Below, one piece after another: positions 54,862 to 64,000 of a DNA stretch of 64,000 nucleotides. The stretch comes from Clostridia bacterium (GTDB lineage Bacteria; Bacillota; Clostridia; Acetivibrionales; DSM-2933), in contig JAOABQ010000074.1 of assembly GCA_026418275.1 (NCBI GenBank), positions 114,310 to 178,309 of the forward strand, given 5' to 3'. The translations under genes and the position numbers were made by a program. The notes below the pieces were generated by a model. That model did no database searches. It was given only the letters and a program-made list of their open reading frames with translations, and was not told the DNA's origin. Every line of letters starts with the position of its first letter. Position 1 is the stretch's first letter.

Positions 54862-55803
54862 ATGGATAACGAAATCTATCAAGGAGAGAAGCCGGAAAGT
54901 GAAAACAAAAACCCGGATGTGATATATAGCTCGGATAAGGATTTTTATAGGGGGATAGGCGGAGAATTAAGATATAAAGCAGAAGGACTCTTCAAAAAGG
55001 CAAAGGAAAAAGGAATATCCATAGAAGACATTCATATAGATTCTTTGAAAGAGGCACAAGGTGAGTTTCCTGGTATAGGGGTAATCGACCTTCCCGCTTA
55101 TGTAGTAAAGGTGAGAGGGAGGCATATACCAAGCGGACAAATCATTATTGATGCAAAACAAATTGATTACTACAATATATACCAGGTCTATGTGGCCGAT
55201 AAAATAGAGCATAAAAATGTTTTAAGGGATGAAAGAGGGCGGGCGATCAAGGAGTATGGGAAAAATAAGCTAAAGTATGATTTGGAGTTGTTTTTGACAG
55301 AATGGGAGCGGTTTGAGATTGGTAAAAAGCTTGTAGAAGATAAAGAATTTGGCCTTGAAAAAACCATAACCGGTGCTTGCGACAGGGTAATCCGGAAGCT
55401 TATGGGAGAAAACGACTGGTTGTATCCTGAGGAAGCCAAGCTTTTGGATGAAGAGTTTAATAATGTGCAGAGTAAAATTGCGAAAGAACAGGAAAATAAA
55501 AAAAGCCCTAAAGAGGGATCTTTTAAGATGGCAACTGAAAGGCAAATCAATTATTTAAAAACTAGGATTAAAAATTTAGGGCTTGATCCTGAAGATAAAG
55601 GGGTTGTAGGTGAGATTTTAAGACAGGCGGGTTTTGGAGATTCCATAGGTTTAAAGGATTTAAGTACAACAGATATGAGTAAAGTCATTGAAGTTGTTTC
55701 AAGTATCGTACCCAAGGTAAAAGAAGAGGTTGGAAGGAAAAGTTTTGTAAATGCTCTGGACATGGGTAAAATGAATGAACCAGGCAGTGATATAAGACAG
55801 TAA
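54862..55803 (+). CDS. Uncharacterised soluble protein
   Basis: 313 residues from ATG 54862, with SD GAGGTG 7 nt upstream (GTG 54853 overlaps the SD). The N-terminal half has an alpha/beta domain (IDLPAYVVKVRGRHIPSGQIIIDAKQIDYYNIYQVY) and the C-terminal part a helical region (TERQINYLKTRIKNLGLDPED), the latter reminiscent of small helical modules in DNA-related proteins. No signal peptide. Function unknown. Strong terminator follows. Confidence 0.6.
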   Translation: MDNEIYQGEKPESENKNPDVIYSSDKDFYRGIGGELRYKAEGLFKKAKEKGISIEDIHIDSLKEAQGEFPGIGVIDLPAYVVKVRGRHIPSGQIIIDAKQIDYYNIYQVYVADKIEHKNVLRDERGRAIKEYGKNKLKYDLELFLTEWERFEIGKKLVEDKEFGLEKTITGACDRVIRKLMGENDWLYPEEAKLLDEEFNNVQSKIAKEQENKKSPKEGSFKMATERQINYLKTRIKNLGLDPEDKGVVGEILRQAGFGDSIGLKDLSTTDMSKVIEVVSSIVPKVKEEVGRKSFVNALDMGKMNEPGSDIRQ

Positions 55804-55887
55804 ATTTTTATTTTAGAGAACGCTGTCAATCAAAACAAGGCTCTGCATGTACAGGTAGCGGCTCCTTACCTGCTAAGCTTATCCGTT

Positions 55888-55921
55888 ATAAGGGGCTAAT
55901 TTTATAAAATTAGCCCCTTAT
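55888..55921 (+). terminator. Intrinsic terminator
   Basis: ATAAGGGGCTAATTTTA pairs with TAAAATTAGCCCCTTAT. The 250 bp to maf hold no recognised gene; a possible -10 (TATAAT, about 55971) lies upstream of maf. Confidence 0.85.
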
Positions 55922-56175
55922 TCATGCTGTGGACTAAATTACTATTTTACTAGCAAACAATTAAGTAGTATAATATTGTAGAAAATAAGCACTTTTTATC
56001 TGTCCGTTTTCAGAAAATGTAGAATATTGGAAATTGAATCTCAATGGTTATAATTAGAATGATCAGGTAAGAATAACAATAGAAGTTATTAGAATTTCAA
56101 AACTTTAAAGAACATAGATATATAGGGTTAACGTTATTTGTATACAGAAAAGAATGAGCAAGGATTTGAGAAAAT

Positions 56176-56754
56176 ATGAATGAGATTGTTTTAGCGTCTG
56201 CTTCGCCCAGACGATCAGAATTATTAAAACAGGTTGGAATGATTTTTCGAGTGATTCCTTCAGACATGGAAGAATACCTTGATGAAAAACTCTTACCTGA
56301 GGAGTTGGTTCAAAACTTAGCTTTTCAGAAAGCTTCCAGTGTAGCTCAAAATGTAAAGCCGGATTCTATTGTAATTGGGGCGGATACCATTGTGGTGAAA
56401 GACGGCAATGTTTTGGGAAAGCCGAAAAATGCAGAAGATGCGTTTGATATGCTGCGTTCGTTACAGGATGGATGGCATGAAGTTATTACCGGAGTCAGCG
56501 TCGTTCATGCACCGGATAAAAAGTGTGTAAAGAGCTATGAAAAGACATATGTGAAGATGCGGCATGTATCGGATGATTTTATCAGGTCCTATATAGCGAC
56601 AAAAGAGCCGATGGATAAGGCCGGAGCATATGGTATTCAGGGAATGGGTGCTCTTTTGGTAGAAAAAATCGATGGCTGTTATTTTAATGTTGTAGGGCTT
56701 CCTTTGGTTAGACTTGCTATACTGCTTGAGGAGTTCGATGTAAAAATACTATAA
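56176..56754 (+). CDS. maf: Maf-type nucleotide pyrophosphatase
   Basis: 192 residues. ASASPRRSELL (nucleotide-binding N-terminus), GADTIVVKDGNVLGKP and YGIQGMGALLVEKIDGCYFNVVGLP are the Maf/YhdE signature. These enzymes hydrolyse dTTP/UTP or modified nucleotides to monophosphates and are linked to septum formation. ATG with weak SD AAGGA. It precedes mreB by 68 bp, as commonly found in Firmicutes, so it is likely the first gene of the cell-shape operon. Confidence 0.92.
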   Translation: MNEIVLASASPRRSELLKQVGMIFRVIPSDMEEYLDEKLLPEELVQNLAFQKASSVAQNVKPDSIVIGADTIVVKDGNVLGKPKNAEDAFDMLRSLQDGWHEVITGVSVVHAPDKKCVKSYEKTYVKMRHVSDDFIRSYIATKEPMDKAGAYGIQGMGALLVEKIDGCYFNVVGLPLVRLAILLEEFDVKIL

Positions 56755-56822
56755 TACACATGAATTACTTTATAAATTGTTGAATCGGAGTAAATTGCTA
56801 CGAAACTAGGAGGAGATTAGAT

Positions 56823-57845
56823 ATGGGTTTATTCTCAAGAGATATAGGAATTGATTTAGGTACGGCAAATACGTTGGTTCATGTAAAGGGCAAAGGGATT
56901 ATTGTAAGGGAACCTTCGGTTGTTGCAGTGAATAAAAAAACAAATGCGATTCTTGCTGTAGGCGACGACGCTAAAAACATGATCGGAAGGACACCGGGTA
57001 ACATTGTGGCCATAAGACCCATGAAAGATGGGGTTATTGCTGATTTTGACATAACACAGAGCATGCTGAAGTATTTTATTAAAAAAGCAATGTCCAAGGG
57101 TGTTTTTAGCAAACCCAGAGTTGTTATATGTGTGCCGTCCGGGGTGACAGAGGTTGAAAAACGGGCGGTAGAAGAGGCCACTTTACAGGCTGGAGCGAAG
57201 GAAGCTTATTTGATTGAGGAACCTATGGCTGCAGCAATCGGTGCAAATCTTCCGGTAGAAGAGCCATCCGGAAGTATGGTGGTTGATATTGGTGGAGGAA
57301 CCAGTGAGGTTGCGGTGATTTCCCTGGGCGGAATTGTTACCAGCAAGTCTTTGAGAATTGCTGGAGACGAACTTGACGAAGCTATTGTACACTACGTAAA
57401 AAAAGAATATAATTTGATGATAGGAGAAAGAACTGCTGAAGAAATTAAAATGACCATCGGGGCTGCTTATCACAAGCATAAGGATGAGTCTATGGAAATC
57501 AGGGGTCGTGACCTCATTACCGGGCTTCCGAAGAATATCAAAATTACATCTTCGGAGATCACTGATGCAATAAAGGAACCGGTCAACGCAATTGTAGATT
57601 CTATAAAGTATACCTTGGAGAAAACTCCACCCGAGCTTGCAGCGGACATTATGGACCGTGGTATTATGCTCACGGGCGGAGGCGCCTTATTAAGCGGTTT
57701 GGATAGATTGATCAGGGATGAAACGGGTATGCCCGTCTCCATAGCTGAAAACCCCCTGGATTGTGTTGCGGCCGGATCAGGAAAGGTTTTGGACGAGATT
57801 GAAACATTGAAAAAGGTGCTTATTTCCCCTAAAAAGCTAAGATAG
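56823..57845 (+). CDS. mreB: Rod-shape-determining actin homologue MreB
   Basis: 340 residues. Actin-fold motifs [17 protein letters not shown] (phosphate 1), [17 protein letters not shown] (phosphate 2) and [16 protein letters not shown] (adenosine). Forms membrane-bound filaments that guide lateral wall synthesis by the RodA-PBP2 complex. ATG with SD GGAGGAGA. Start of the mreBCD block, with mreC 16 bp downstream. Confidence 0.97.
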   Translation: MGLFSRDIGIDLGTANTLVHVKGKGIIVREPSVVAVNKKTNAILAVGDDAKNMIGRTPGNIVAIRPMKDGVIADFDITQSMLKYFIKKAMSKGVFSKPRVVICVPSGVTEVEKRAVEEATLQAGAKEAYLIEEPMAAAIGANLPVEEPSGSMVVDIGGGTSEVAVISLGGIVTSKSLRIAGDELDEAIVHYVKKEYNLMIGERTAEEIKMTIGAAYHKHKDESMEIRGRDLITGLPKNIKITSSEITDAIKEPVNAIVDSIKYTLEKTPPELAADIMDRGIMLTGGGALLSGLDRLIRDETGMPVSIAENPLDCVAAGSGKVLDEIETLKKVLISPKKLR

Positions 57846-57861
57846 AAAGGGGATAGAATGA

Positions 57862-58716
57862 ATGGCTAGGCTTTTTAAAAGTAAATTATTTTTGCTTATA
57901 TTAGTAACTGTGATCTTATTTGTTGTAATGGGGATATCTGCCAGCGGAAATCCGCATCTTAGTTGGCTTAGCAATATTGTCAACGTTGTGGTTTCACCCG
58001 TACAGAAGTTTTTTTCCTCCGCAGGCCATAAAGTAGAAGGTAGTGTCGACTTTTTTAAGGATACAAAGGCATTAAAGAAAGAAAATGAAGAACTGAAAAA
58101 AAGAATTGAAAAACTTGAAAAAGAGAACAATGAGCTGATGGTTTTTAAAGAAAAAAACGAAGATTTTCAAAAAGCGTTTAATATTAAGAACCAATTCAGC
58201 AATTATGATTTGTTGGGTGCCAATATCATCGGTAAGGATTTAGGAAACTGGTTTAATGTTTTTACAGTGGATGTGGGTACAAATGACGGTGTTTCAAGTA
58301 ATGCTCCTGTAGTTACAGGCAATGGTCTGGTAGGAAGAATAATGGAATCCGGGCCTATCTCATCCAAGGTAGTTTCAATTATTGATGAGGGAAGCAGCGT
58401 AAGTGCCAGAATTTCCAAAACCAGGGGACTTGTACAGGTTAAAGGGGATATTGTACTCAAGGATCAGGGCCTCTGCCGGGTGGACTATATTGAGCCGGGC
58501 GTAGATATTGCAGCAGGTGATAATATTGAAACTTCCGGTATGGGGGGAGTTTTCCCTCCGGGAATCATAATCGGAAAAGTAAAAGAAGTGAGACAGGCAA
58601 ATAATGAACTGAACCGGTATGCCATTATAGAGCCCAATGTAGATTTTAAAAGGTTGGAAGAGGTGCTGGTTTTAAGAAGTAAAAAATCTTCTTCCGGAAC
58701 GGATCGTGCTCAGTAA
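57862..58716 (+). CDS. mreC: Rod-shape-determining protein MreC
   Basis: 284 residues. N-terminal membrane helix (about 9-27), coiled coil (about 65-110: FKDTKALKKENEELKKRIEK), then the beta-barrel MreC domain (GANIIGKDLGNWFNVFTVDVG to the end). It links MreB to PBP2 outside the membrane. SD AAAGGGG. The stop overlaps the mreD ATG (TAATG). Confidence 0.95.
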   Translation: MARLFKSKLFLLILVTVILFVVMGISASGNPHLSWLSNIVNVVVSPVQKFFSSAGHKVEGSVDFFKDTKALKKENEELKKRIEKLEKENNELMVFKEKNEDFQKAFNIKNQFSNYDLLGANIIGKDLGNWFNVFTVDVGTNDGVSSNAPVVTGNGLVGRIMESGPISSKVVSIIDEGSSVSARISKTRGLVQVKGDIVLKDQGLCRVDYIEPGVDIAAGDNIETSGMGGVFPPGIIIGKVKEVRQANNELNRYAIIEPNVDFKRLEEVLVLRSKKSSSGTDRAQ

Positions 58717-59231
58717 TGAAACTAAAAGTAATTTCCATTTCAATTTATATTTTTATACTTGCTTTAATTCAGTCAACCGTGCTGGAATATGCGAGGATAT
58801 TTCATGTGAAGCCAAACCTTCTGATTGTTTTTGTCATATCCTACGCCTTTATTAGGGGAAGTTTGGAAGGTGCGGTGGTTGGCTTTTTTGCCGGGCTTGT
58901 TCAAGATATCGCATCGGGTAAGGTATTAGGGCTTTATACCCTTTTAGGGCTTTATCTGGGGCTTGCCATGGGATCCGTCAATAAACGGCTTTACCGGGAG
59001 AACGTGTTCCTAGTCGTATTTTTTACATTCATTGCTTCTTTTGTCTACGAAACGGTTGTTTATCTGCTCATTGCGCTTACAAGCGGAAAATTTGATATCG
59101 TTTTTCCTCTAAGGTCTATTATTTTGCCTGAAGCTCTCTATAATAGTATTGTATCTATACTGATTTTTATACTGGTAGTTAAACTCCATTATTGGTACCA
59201 AAGAAAAGAAAATCTTCCAAGAAAGTATTAA
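58716..59231 (+). CDS. mreD: Rod-shape-determining protein MreD
   Basis: 171 residues, almost entirely membrane-embedded with about five helices. Typical MreD N-terminus MKLKVISISIYIFILALIQS and GFFAGLVQDIASGK in the middle. Overlaps mreC by 1 nt. Confidence 0.92.
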   Translation: MKLKVISISIYIFILALIQSTVLEYARIFHVKPNLLIVFVISYAFIRGSLEGAVVGFFAGLVQDIASGKVLGLYTLLGLYLGLAMGSVNKRLYRENVFLVVFFTFIASFVYETVVYLLIALTSGKFDIVFPLRSIILPEALYNSIVSILIFILVVKLHYWYQRKENLPRKY

Positions 59232-59245
59232 AGGTGGGTTTTGCT

Positions 59246-61405
59246 ATGAAGGAAAAATTAAAAGACAGGTTTAATATTCTGGCCATTGCCTTTGTGCTGA
59301 TTGCGATCGTTATGACAGTTCAGCTTGCCAATCTGCAGATTATCAATGGAAAGAAATATGATGAAGAATCCCAAAAAAGGCTTTTAAGAGAAAGGCGTAT
59401 TATTGCTCCAAGGGGAAATGTCTATGACAGGAATGGTATTCCACTTGCTGTAAATAAAGTGGGGTTCACAGTCCGGTTAAGCAATACCAAGCTGAAGAGG
59501 GCCCAATTGGATGACCTTGTTTTAAGGCTTATTCAGGTTCTCGAAAAGAATAATGAGAGTTATACCAACAATTTGAGCAAATACCTTACATTAACCCCCT
59601 TGGATTATGGTCCGTCCATAAAGGATAACAAAAAGATCAAAGACCGTGAACGGTGGATTAAGGATATGGCGGTCAAGAAAGAAGATATTGAAAAGATGAC
59701 GTCACCCCGGGAAATATTTGAATACCTTCGTGGAGAGTCGAAGTTTAATATTGACCCCAAATACTCGGATGAGGACGCCTACAAGATCATGACCCTCCGT
59801 TATGAAATACTGATTAACGGGTATAGCTCAGTCAACCCGTTATGTGTTGCTAAAAACATTAAACGGGTAACGGTGGCACAGTTGGAGGAAAGAAATTATG
59901 AGTTCCCCGGAGTGACAATCGAAACGGAGCCGCTAAGGAAATATTCCGATCCGGTAAATACTGCCCATATACTGGGGTATGTTGGTACGATTAGTGCAGA
60001 AGAGTACCAGGAACTTAAGGATGAAGGCTACTACATGAACGACAGTCTCGGAAAAGCCGGAATTGAAGTTGCAGCGGAAAAATACTTGAGGGGAATTGAC
60101 GGACAAAAGAGAATAGAGGTCGATCTGGCCGGAAGGCTTACACAGGAACTGAATACCAACCCGCCGGAACCCGGCAAGGATGTAATTCTGACTTTGGATT
60201 CAAACCTTCAAAGGGTGGCTATGGAATCCTTGGAGGCCAATATTAAAAAGATACGGTCTGAAAAGGATGAAAAACATGAGAACTTTGGAGATGCTAATGT
60301 GGGAGCGGCTGTTGCAATGGATGTAAGAACCGGAGAAGTGCTGGCAATGGCAAGCTATCCAAGCTATGACCCCTCCGTTTACATGGCACCTGCCGGAGAT
60401 ACGGAAGCACAAAAAATAAAGGAACAATTAAATGCTAAGGATAATGAAGAAAAACCTTTGATTAATAGGGCTATCAATGGAATATATGCACCGGGATCAA
60501 CTTTTAAACCCATTACAGCCATTGCGGGACTAGAGGAAGGGATTATAAAACCGAACGATTATTATTATGATACCGGTACTTATAAGCTTGGAAATAGTGT
60601 TTTTAAATGTTTAGAATATCGACTGGGGTATGGGCCTCATAGAGAATTAAATCTTACAAGGGCGTTGGCCACATCGTGCAATATTTATTTTTACGATCTG
60701 GGGCTCAGGGTGGGATCTGAACGGATGGCTAAATGGGCCAGACTGTTTGGGCTTGGTCAAAAGACAGGAATTGATATACCCGGGGAATCCAGAGGGATTG
60801 TTTCTTCCAAGGAATACGTAAAGGCTAATTATACGGGAGAATTTGCAAAGTGGTATGATGGAAACACCATTCAATCTGCTATCGGCCAATCCTATCACAA
60901 CTATACCCCCATCCAGCTTGTAAACTATATTGCAACCATTGCCAATGGAGGACAGAAGTTCAAGCCCTATTTAATCAAGAAAGTAGTAAAGTATGATGGT
61001 TCTATAGCCAATGAGACCAAGCCTGAGTATGAACAGGTCCCTGTGAAAAAGGAAACATTAGAAGCTGTAAGAGCTGGATTGGCGGAGGTTGTATCAGGGG
61101 TTGAAGGTACAGCAACCACTGTTTTCAAAGATTTTCCTAAATCGATACAGGTTGCCGGAAAAACCGGAACAGCGGAAACGTATCGGGTACCTGGCAAGGA
61201 GCCCCATTCATCCAATGCCTTATTTGTATGCTATGCACCGGCAAATGACCCCAAAATTGCTGTAGCCGTAGTGGTGGAACGTGGCGCCTGGGGATCGAAT
61301 ACCGCATATGTTGCCAAAGATATTATGGAAGAATACTTTGGACTTAATAAAAAGTCAAAGTCCGATGACCAGATAAAGCAAACGGAAGGGCAGCTGATTC
61401 CTTGA
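59246..61405 (+). CDS. mrdA: Class B penicillin-binding protein PBP2 (elongasome transpeptidase)
   Basis: 719 residues from ATG 59246 (SD AAAGGTGGG; an upstream frame extension overlaps mreD). N-terminal membrane helix, pedestal domain (RGNVYDRNGIPLAVNK), and transpeptidase domain with nucleophile Ser in STFK (about 417), SCN (about 477) and KTG (about 638). Cross-links peptidoglycan during side-wall growth together with RodA and MreBCD, encoded upstream. Complete motifs. Confidence 0.95.
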   Translation: MKEKLKDRFNILAIAFVLIAIVMTVQLANLQIINGKKYDEESQKRLLRERRIIAPRGNVYDRNGIPLAVNKVGFTVRLSNTKLKRAQLDDLVLRLIQVLEKNNESYTNNLSKYLTLTPLDYGPSIKDNKKIKDRERWIKDMAVKKEDIEKMTSPREIFEYLRGESKFNIDPKYSDEDAYKIMTLRYEILINGYSSVNPLCVAKNIKRVTVAQLEERNYEFPGVTIETEPLRKYSDPVNTAHILGYVGTISAEEYQELKDEGYYMNDSLGKAGIEVAAEKYLRGIDGQKRIEVDLAGRLTQELNTNPPEPGKDVILTLDSNLQRVAMESLEANIKKIRSEKDEKHENFGDANVGAAVAMDVRTGEVLAMASYPSYDPSVYMAPAGDTEAQKIKEQLNAKDNEEKPLINRAINGIYAPGSTFKPITAIAGLEEGIIKPNDYYYDTGTYKLGNSVFKCLEYRLGYGPHRELNLTRALATSCNIYFYDLGLRVGSERMAKWARLFGLGQKTGIDIPGESRGIVSSKEYVKANYTGEFAKWYDGNTIQSAIGQSYHNYTPIQLVNYIATIANGGQKFKPYLIKKVVKYDGSIANETKPEYEQVPVKKETLEAVRAGLAEVVSGVEGTATTVFKDFPKSIQVAGKTGTAETYRVPGKEPHSSNALFVCYAPANDPKIAVAVVVERGAWGSNTAYVAKDIMEEYFGLNKKSKSDDQIKQTEGQLIP

Positions 61406-61550
61406 ATGTGGCAATAAGGAATGAACGAAGGAAATATATGTTGTTAAGTGCAGTGAAAGTGTAAAATATAGATGTATTTTGAGACTTGTCATATTGGACA
61501 AGTAATGTAATAATATTAAGGACAGATTCGTTTTAGGGGGTCAGCAAATA

Positions 61551-62231
61551 ATGGAAGAAAATGCAGTTGCATTTAAAGGGAGCGTAAACGGACTTACAAT
61601 TATTATGAAGGATGAATATGCGTTTGAAACCATCTTACAGCATATTGACAATAAGATCGCTCAAGCGGGAAAGTTTTTCAAGGGAGCATCTTTAAATGTA
61701 AAATACAGGGGTAAGAAGCTTTCCAAGGATGAAGAAGAAAAGGTACTCAGTTTGCTGGTCAATAAAAGTGGGGCAAAAATAAATAATTTTGAAGAAGATC
61801 AGGAAGTTCAGATACAAAATGACAATACTCCGAAACAAACGCCTCAAAAGATGGAAATTAAAAAGTACTATTATTTTAAGGATATTTACGAAGGCGTTAC
61901 CAAGTTTTATCGGGGGACGGTAAGGTCGGGTCAGCTTTTGAACTTTGACGGAAATCTAGTTGTAATTGGGGATGTCAATCCTGGCGGAGAAGTGGTTGCC
62001 ACTGGAAATGTGCTCGTAATGGGTTCCTTGAGGGGGACGGTGCATGCCGGTGCAGACGGTAATAAAGAAGCCATTGTTGTAGCTTTTAACCTTCAGCCTG
62101 TTCAACTCAGAATTGCAGATGTAATTACCCGTTCACCGGATGAAAAGGGAGCAAAAAATATAATGATCCCTGAACTGGCATTTGTAAAGGAAGATATGGT
62201 ATATATAGAAAGGTTTTTACCCCAACGATAA
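61551..62231 (+). CDS. minC: Septum-site-determining protein MinC
   Basis: 226 residues. N-terminal domain (about 1-105) that inhibits FtsZ, then the right-handed beta-helix MinC domain (RSGQLLNFDGNLVVIGDVNPGGEVVATGNVLVMGSLRGTVHAGADG). It works with MinD to block division away from midcell. ATG after AGGGGGTCAGCAAAT. minD follows after a 394-bp non-coding gap, which is longer than usual within min operons. Confidence 0.95.
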   Translation: MEENAVAFKGSVNGLTIIMKDEYAFETILQHIDNKIAQAGKFFKGASLNVKYRGKKLSKDEEEKVLSLLVNKSGAKINNFEEDQEVQIQNDNTPKQTPQKMEIKKYYYFKDIYEGVTKFYRGTVRSGQLLNFDGNLVVIGDVNPGGEVVATGNVLVMGSLRGTVHAGADGNKEAIVVAFNLQPVQLRIADVITRSPDEKGAKNIMIPELAFVKEDMVYIERFLPQR

Positions 62232-62625
62232 GTTGATTTATAAATTTTTTATTTGTTTCAATTTACCGCTGATTCTATGGCTTGCCTAAGCTTTTGTGAA
62301 AGCATCTTCTTGCACACGTCGCCTGAGTCATTGACAAAACTTAAAAAGGAATATATATTTTAACATAGGTAGATAATAAAATTTATTGTGAATTATACTT
62401 TTTAATATAGAAATTTAAAATCGCATCCATATAGAATACGATGAACACCTTGGATTTAGCAAAGCATGAGGCAAATGCTTCCAAAATGTTGGTGATGGAC
62501 TGGTGTTTAGATTATCGTAGCTTCTATAGAACTTTTAAAAACAGGGGTTAATAGTTAATAGAGATTGTTAAGGCGTATTTGGTCAAGCTGTTACATGAGC
62601 CAAGAATGTTATGGGAGGAAGAAAC
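62232..62625. other. Gap between minC and minD, no gene recognised
   Basis: 394 bp, no ORF or RNA recognised. It may contain a separate promoter for minDE; several short direct repeats (GCTTTTGTGAAAGCATC / GCATGAGGCAAATGCTTCC) form weak hairpins. Confidence 0.3.
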
Positions 62626-63429
62626 ATGGGAGAAGTAATAGTAATTACGTCTGGAAAAGGTGGTGTAGGTAAAACTACTACTACGGCAAATCTAGGCACA
62701 GGACTTGCATTGCAGGGAAAAAAAGTCGTTTTGATTGATACGGATATCGGACTTCGTAATTTAGACGTAGTAATGGGACTGGAAAATAGAATTGTTTATG
62801 ATCTTGTGGACGTTATAGAAGGTACTTGCAGGGTTAAACAAGCACTGATTAAGGACAAGCGTTATGAAGGGCTTTATCTTTTACCTGCTGCTCAGACGCG
62901 GGATAAATCTGCGGTAAACCCGGAACAAATGATAAAACTTTGTTCCGACCTCAAACAAGAGTTTGATTATATTATAGTTGATTGTCCGGCGGGAATAGAG
63001 CAGGGCTTTAAAAATGCCATTGCAGGGGCAAACAGGGCGATTGTGGTCACTACACCGGAAGTATCGGCAGTCCGCGATGCAGATAGAATTGTAGGTCTTC
63101 TTGAAGCGAATGAACTCAGAAATCCGAAACTTTTGGTAAACAGGGTAAGAATCGATATGGTCAAGCGTGGAGATATGATGACCATTGACGATATTATTGA
63201 TATTTTGGCAATTGATCTCATCGGTGTGGTTCCGGATGATGAAAAAATTGTTATTTCTACAAATAGGGGAGAGCCTGCAGTCACAGATGGAAAATCTTTT
63301 GCAGGACAAGCTTACAGAAATATTACCAAAAGAATTATGGGGCAGGATGTTCCTATATTAGACCTTGAATCTACAGATGATGGCTTCATGTTTAAGCTTA
63401 AGAAGTTATTTGGATTAAAAACTACTTAA
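62626..63429 (+). CDS. minD: Septum-site-determining ATPase MinD
   Basis: 267 residues from ATG 62626 (SD GGGAGGAAG; an extension to 62611 overlaps the SD). Deviant Walker A SGKGGVGKTTTTANLG, DTDIGLRNLDVVMGLENR, VDCPAGIEQGF, and a C-terminal amphipathic helix (FKLKKLFG) for membrane binding. Recruits MinC and is released by MinE. Intact, in contrast with the two degenerate MinD-like proteins of the Tad locus. Confidence 0.97.
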   Translation: MGEVIVITSGKGGVGKTTTTANLGTGLALQGKKVVLIDTDIGLRNLDVVMGLENRIVYDLVDVIEGTCRVKQALIKDKRYEGLYLLPAAQTRDKSAVNPEQMIKLCSDLKQEFDYIIVDCPAGIEQGFKNAIAGANRAIVVTTPEVSAVRDADRIVGLLEANELRNPKLLVNRVRIDMVKRGDMMTIDDIIDILAIDLIGVVPDDEKIVISTNRGEPAVTDGKSFAGQAYRNITKRIMGQDVPILDLESTDDGFMFKLKKLFGLKTT

Positions 63430-63443
63430 ATAGGAGGAACTAT

Positions 63444-63728
63444 ATGTTGCTGGATTTAGCTAAGTTGTTTGGTAGGTCAAAGTCATCAAAAGACGTGGCG
63501 AAAGAACGCTTGAAACTTGTTTTAATTCATGACAGGGCAAACGTTTCTCCTCAGTTTCTGGAGATGGTTAAGGGCGAAATCATCAAAGTCATATCACACT
63601 ATATGGATATTGATGAAAGAGCGCTGGATATTCAGTTGACCAGGACAAAGAGTGAGGAAGGTGACAGGGTTGTACCTGCACTTGTTGCCAATATACCGAT
63701 TAAGAATGTAAAGAATAGCGGTAAGTAG
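63444..63728 (+). CDS. minE: Cell division topological specificity factor MinE
   Basis: 94 residues: LLDLAKLFGRSKSSKDVAKERLKLVLIHDRA (anti-MinCD domain) followed by the topological-specificity domain ending near LDIQLTRTKSEE. Presence of MinE with MinC and MinD indicates an oscillating Min system as in some clostridia. ATG with SD TAGGAGGAAC. Confidence 0.94.
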   Translation: MLLDLAKLFGRSKSSKDVAKERLKLVLIHDRANVSPQFLEMVKGEIIKVISHYMDIDERALDIQLTRTKSEEGDRVVPALVANIPIKNVKNSGK

Positions 63729-63818
63729 AAAAACGAAACAGGAATTTTGATGAGGGTGTCGGCAGGCGCTCTCTTTTTGTATTTTCACAGCAGAATGAGT
63801 TTACTGCAAATATTACAG

Positions 63819-63862
63819 GGGATGAAAAAAATAAAACTTTGTGTTTTATTTTTTTCATCCCT
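63819..63862 (+). terminator. Intrinsic terminator after minE
   Basis: GGGATGAAAAAAATAAAAC pairs with GTTTTATTTTTTTCATCCC over a short loop. Confidence 0.8.
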
Positions 63863-63948
63863 TTATAATGTAATAAAAATTTCATGCGGTAAATATAAAT
63901 TAGTAAGCGGAATTATATAAGCTATTTTCAAAAGAGGATGGGATTTTT

Positions 63949-64000
63949 ATGGATGCCGTTATGATAAGAAGGTCTAGATACCCAAGAAACTCTGCTGTTC
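63949..64000 (+). CDS. Start of a gene running out of the window
   Basis: ATG at 63949 with SD GAGGATGGG, open to the window end (begins MDAVMIRRSRYPRN). Clostridial min operons are often followed by rodA or a peptidase gene; the visible piece is too short to identify. Confidence 0.4.
   Translation, partial: MDAVMIRRSRYPRNSAV

Noticed and set aside
62881..63309. Minus-strand frames opposite minD
   Set aside because: Antisense shadows of a highly conserved gene.

Overview
The window looks like a piece of chromosome from a spore-forming, low-GC, Gram-positive clostridium (Clostridia). The evidence is an alpha/beta small acid-soluble spore protein, strong Shine-Dalgarno (SD) sequences, a clostridial MreBCD/PBP2/MinCDE block, MecA, Lon, S-layer-homology (SLH) domains and AT-rich spacers. 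I do not assign a species. No rRNA, tRNA or CRISPR array was seen.

Layout. 0-5 kb: the 3' part of recD2, then a minus-strand pair encoding a membrane protein with a C-terminal (GGGGC)n tail and a radical SAM/SPASM enzyme, which together look like a ribosomal-peptide (RiPP) type modification pair. 4.8-12 kb: a D-Ala-D-Ala dipeptidase-like lipoprotein or membrane protein, a small HEXXH protein, a tandem glycine riboswitch with terminator ahead of serA, a nucleoid-associated protein that probably starts at ATT, an SRAP protein and several very small proteins. 12-25 kb: a PAS-GGDEF-EAL protein, a thiamine-binding family protein, an intact IS110-family element, then an accessory stretch with an acyl-carrier-like protein, a nucleotidyltransferase-fold protein, an IS21 istB remnant, a secreted alkaline phosphatase, a small membrane protein and two coupled ABC exporters. 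25-30 kb: RlmD-type rRNA methyltransferase, an orphan histidine kinase, YebC and the SASP. 30-44 kb: a Gram-positive Tad/Flp-type pilus locus (two MinD/CpaE-like proteins with degenerate P-loops, CpaB, TadA, TadB, TadC, a pilin-like peptide, two TadE/F-like pseudopilins) ending in an SLH protein and an 889-residue exported protein. 44-56 kb: class II aldolase, Lon, several clostridial proteins of unknown role, a VanW-like protein split by a -1 shift at a run of ten A, and MecA. 56-64 kb: maf-mreBCD-pbp2-minCDE, the cell-shape and division-site operon region.

The non-coding part is rich. At least three families of small dispersed repeats recur in both orientations: family A, about 103 bp with terminal inverted repeats, four copies; family B, about 103 bp, three copies; family C, two copies, one of which is interrupted by a 198-bp insertion flanked by an 8-bp direct repeat.

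The most interesting signals are: the glycine riboswitch before serA, whose visible alternative pairings predict a glycine-OFF switch; the Cys-every-fifth-residue tail next to a radical SAM/SPASM enzyme; the Tad locus with two ATPase-like proteins that lack P-loop lysines and with an SLH protein at its end; and the poly-A frameshift in the VanW-like gene.
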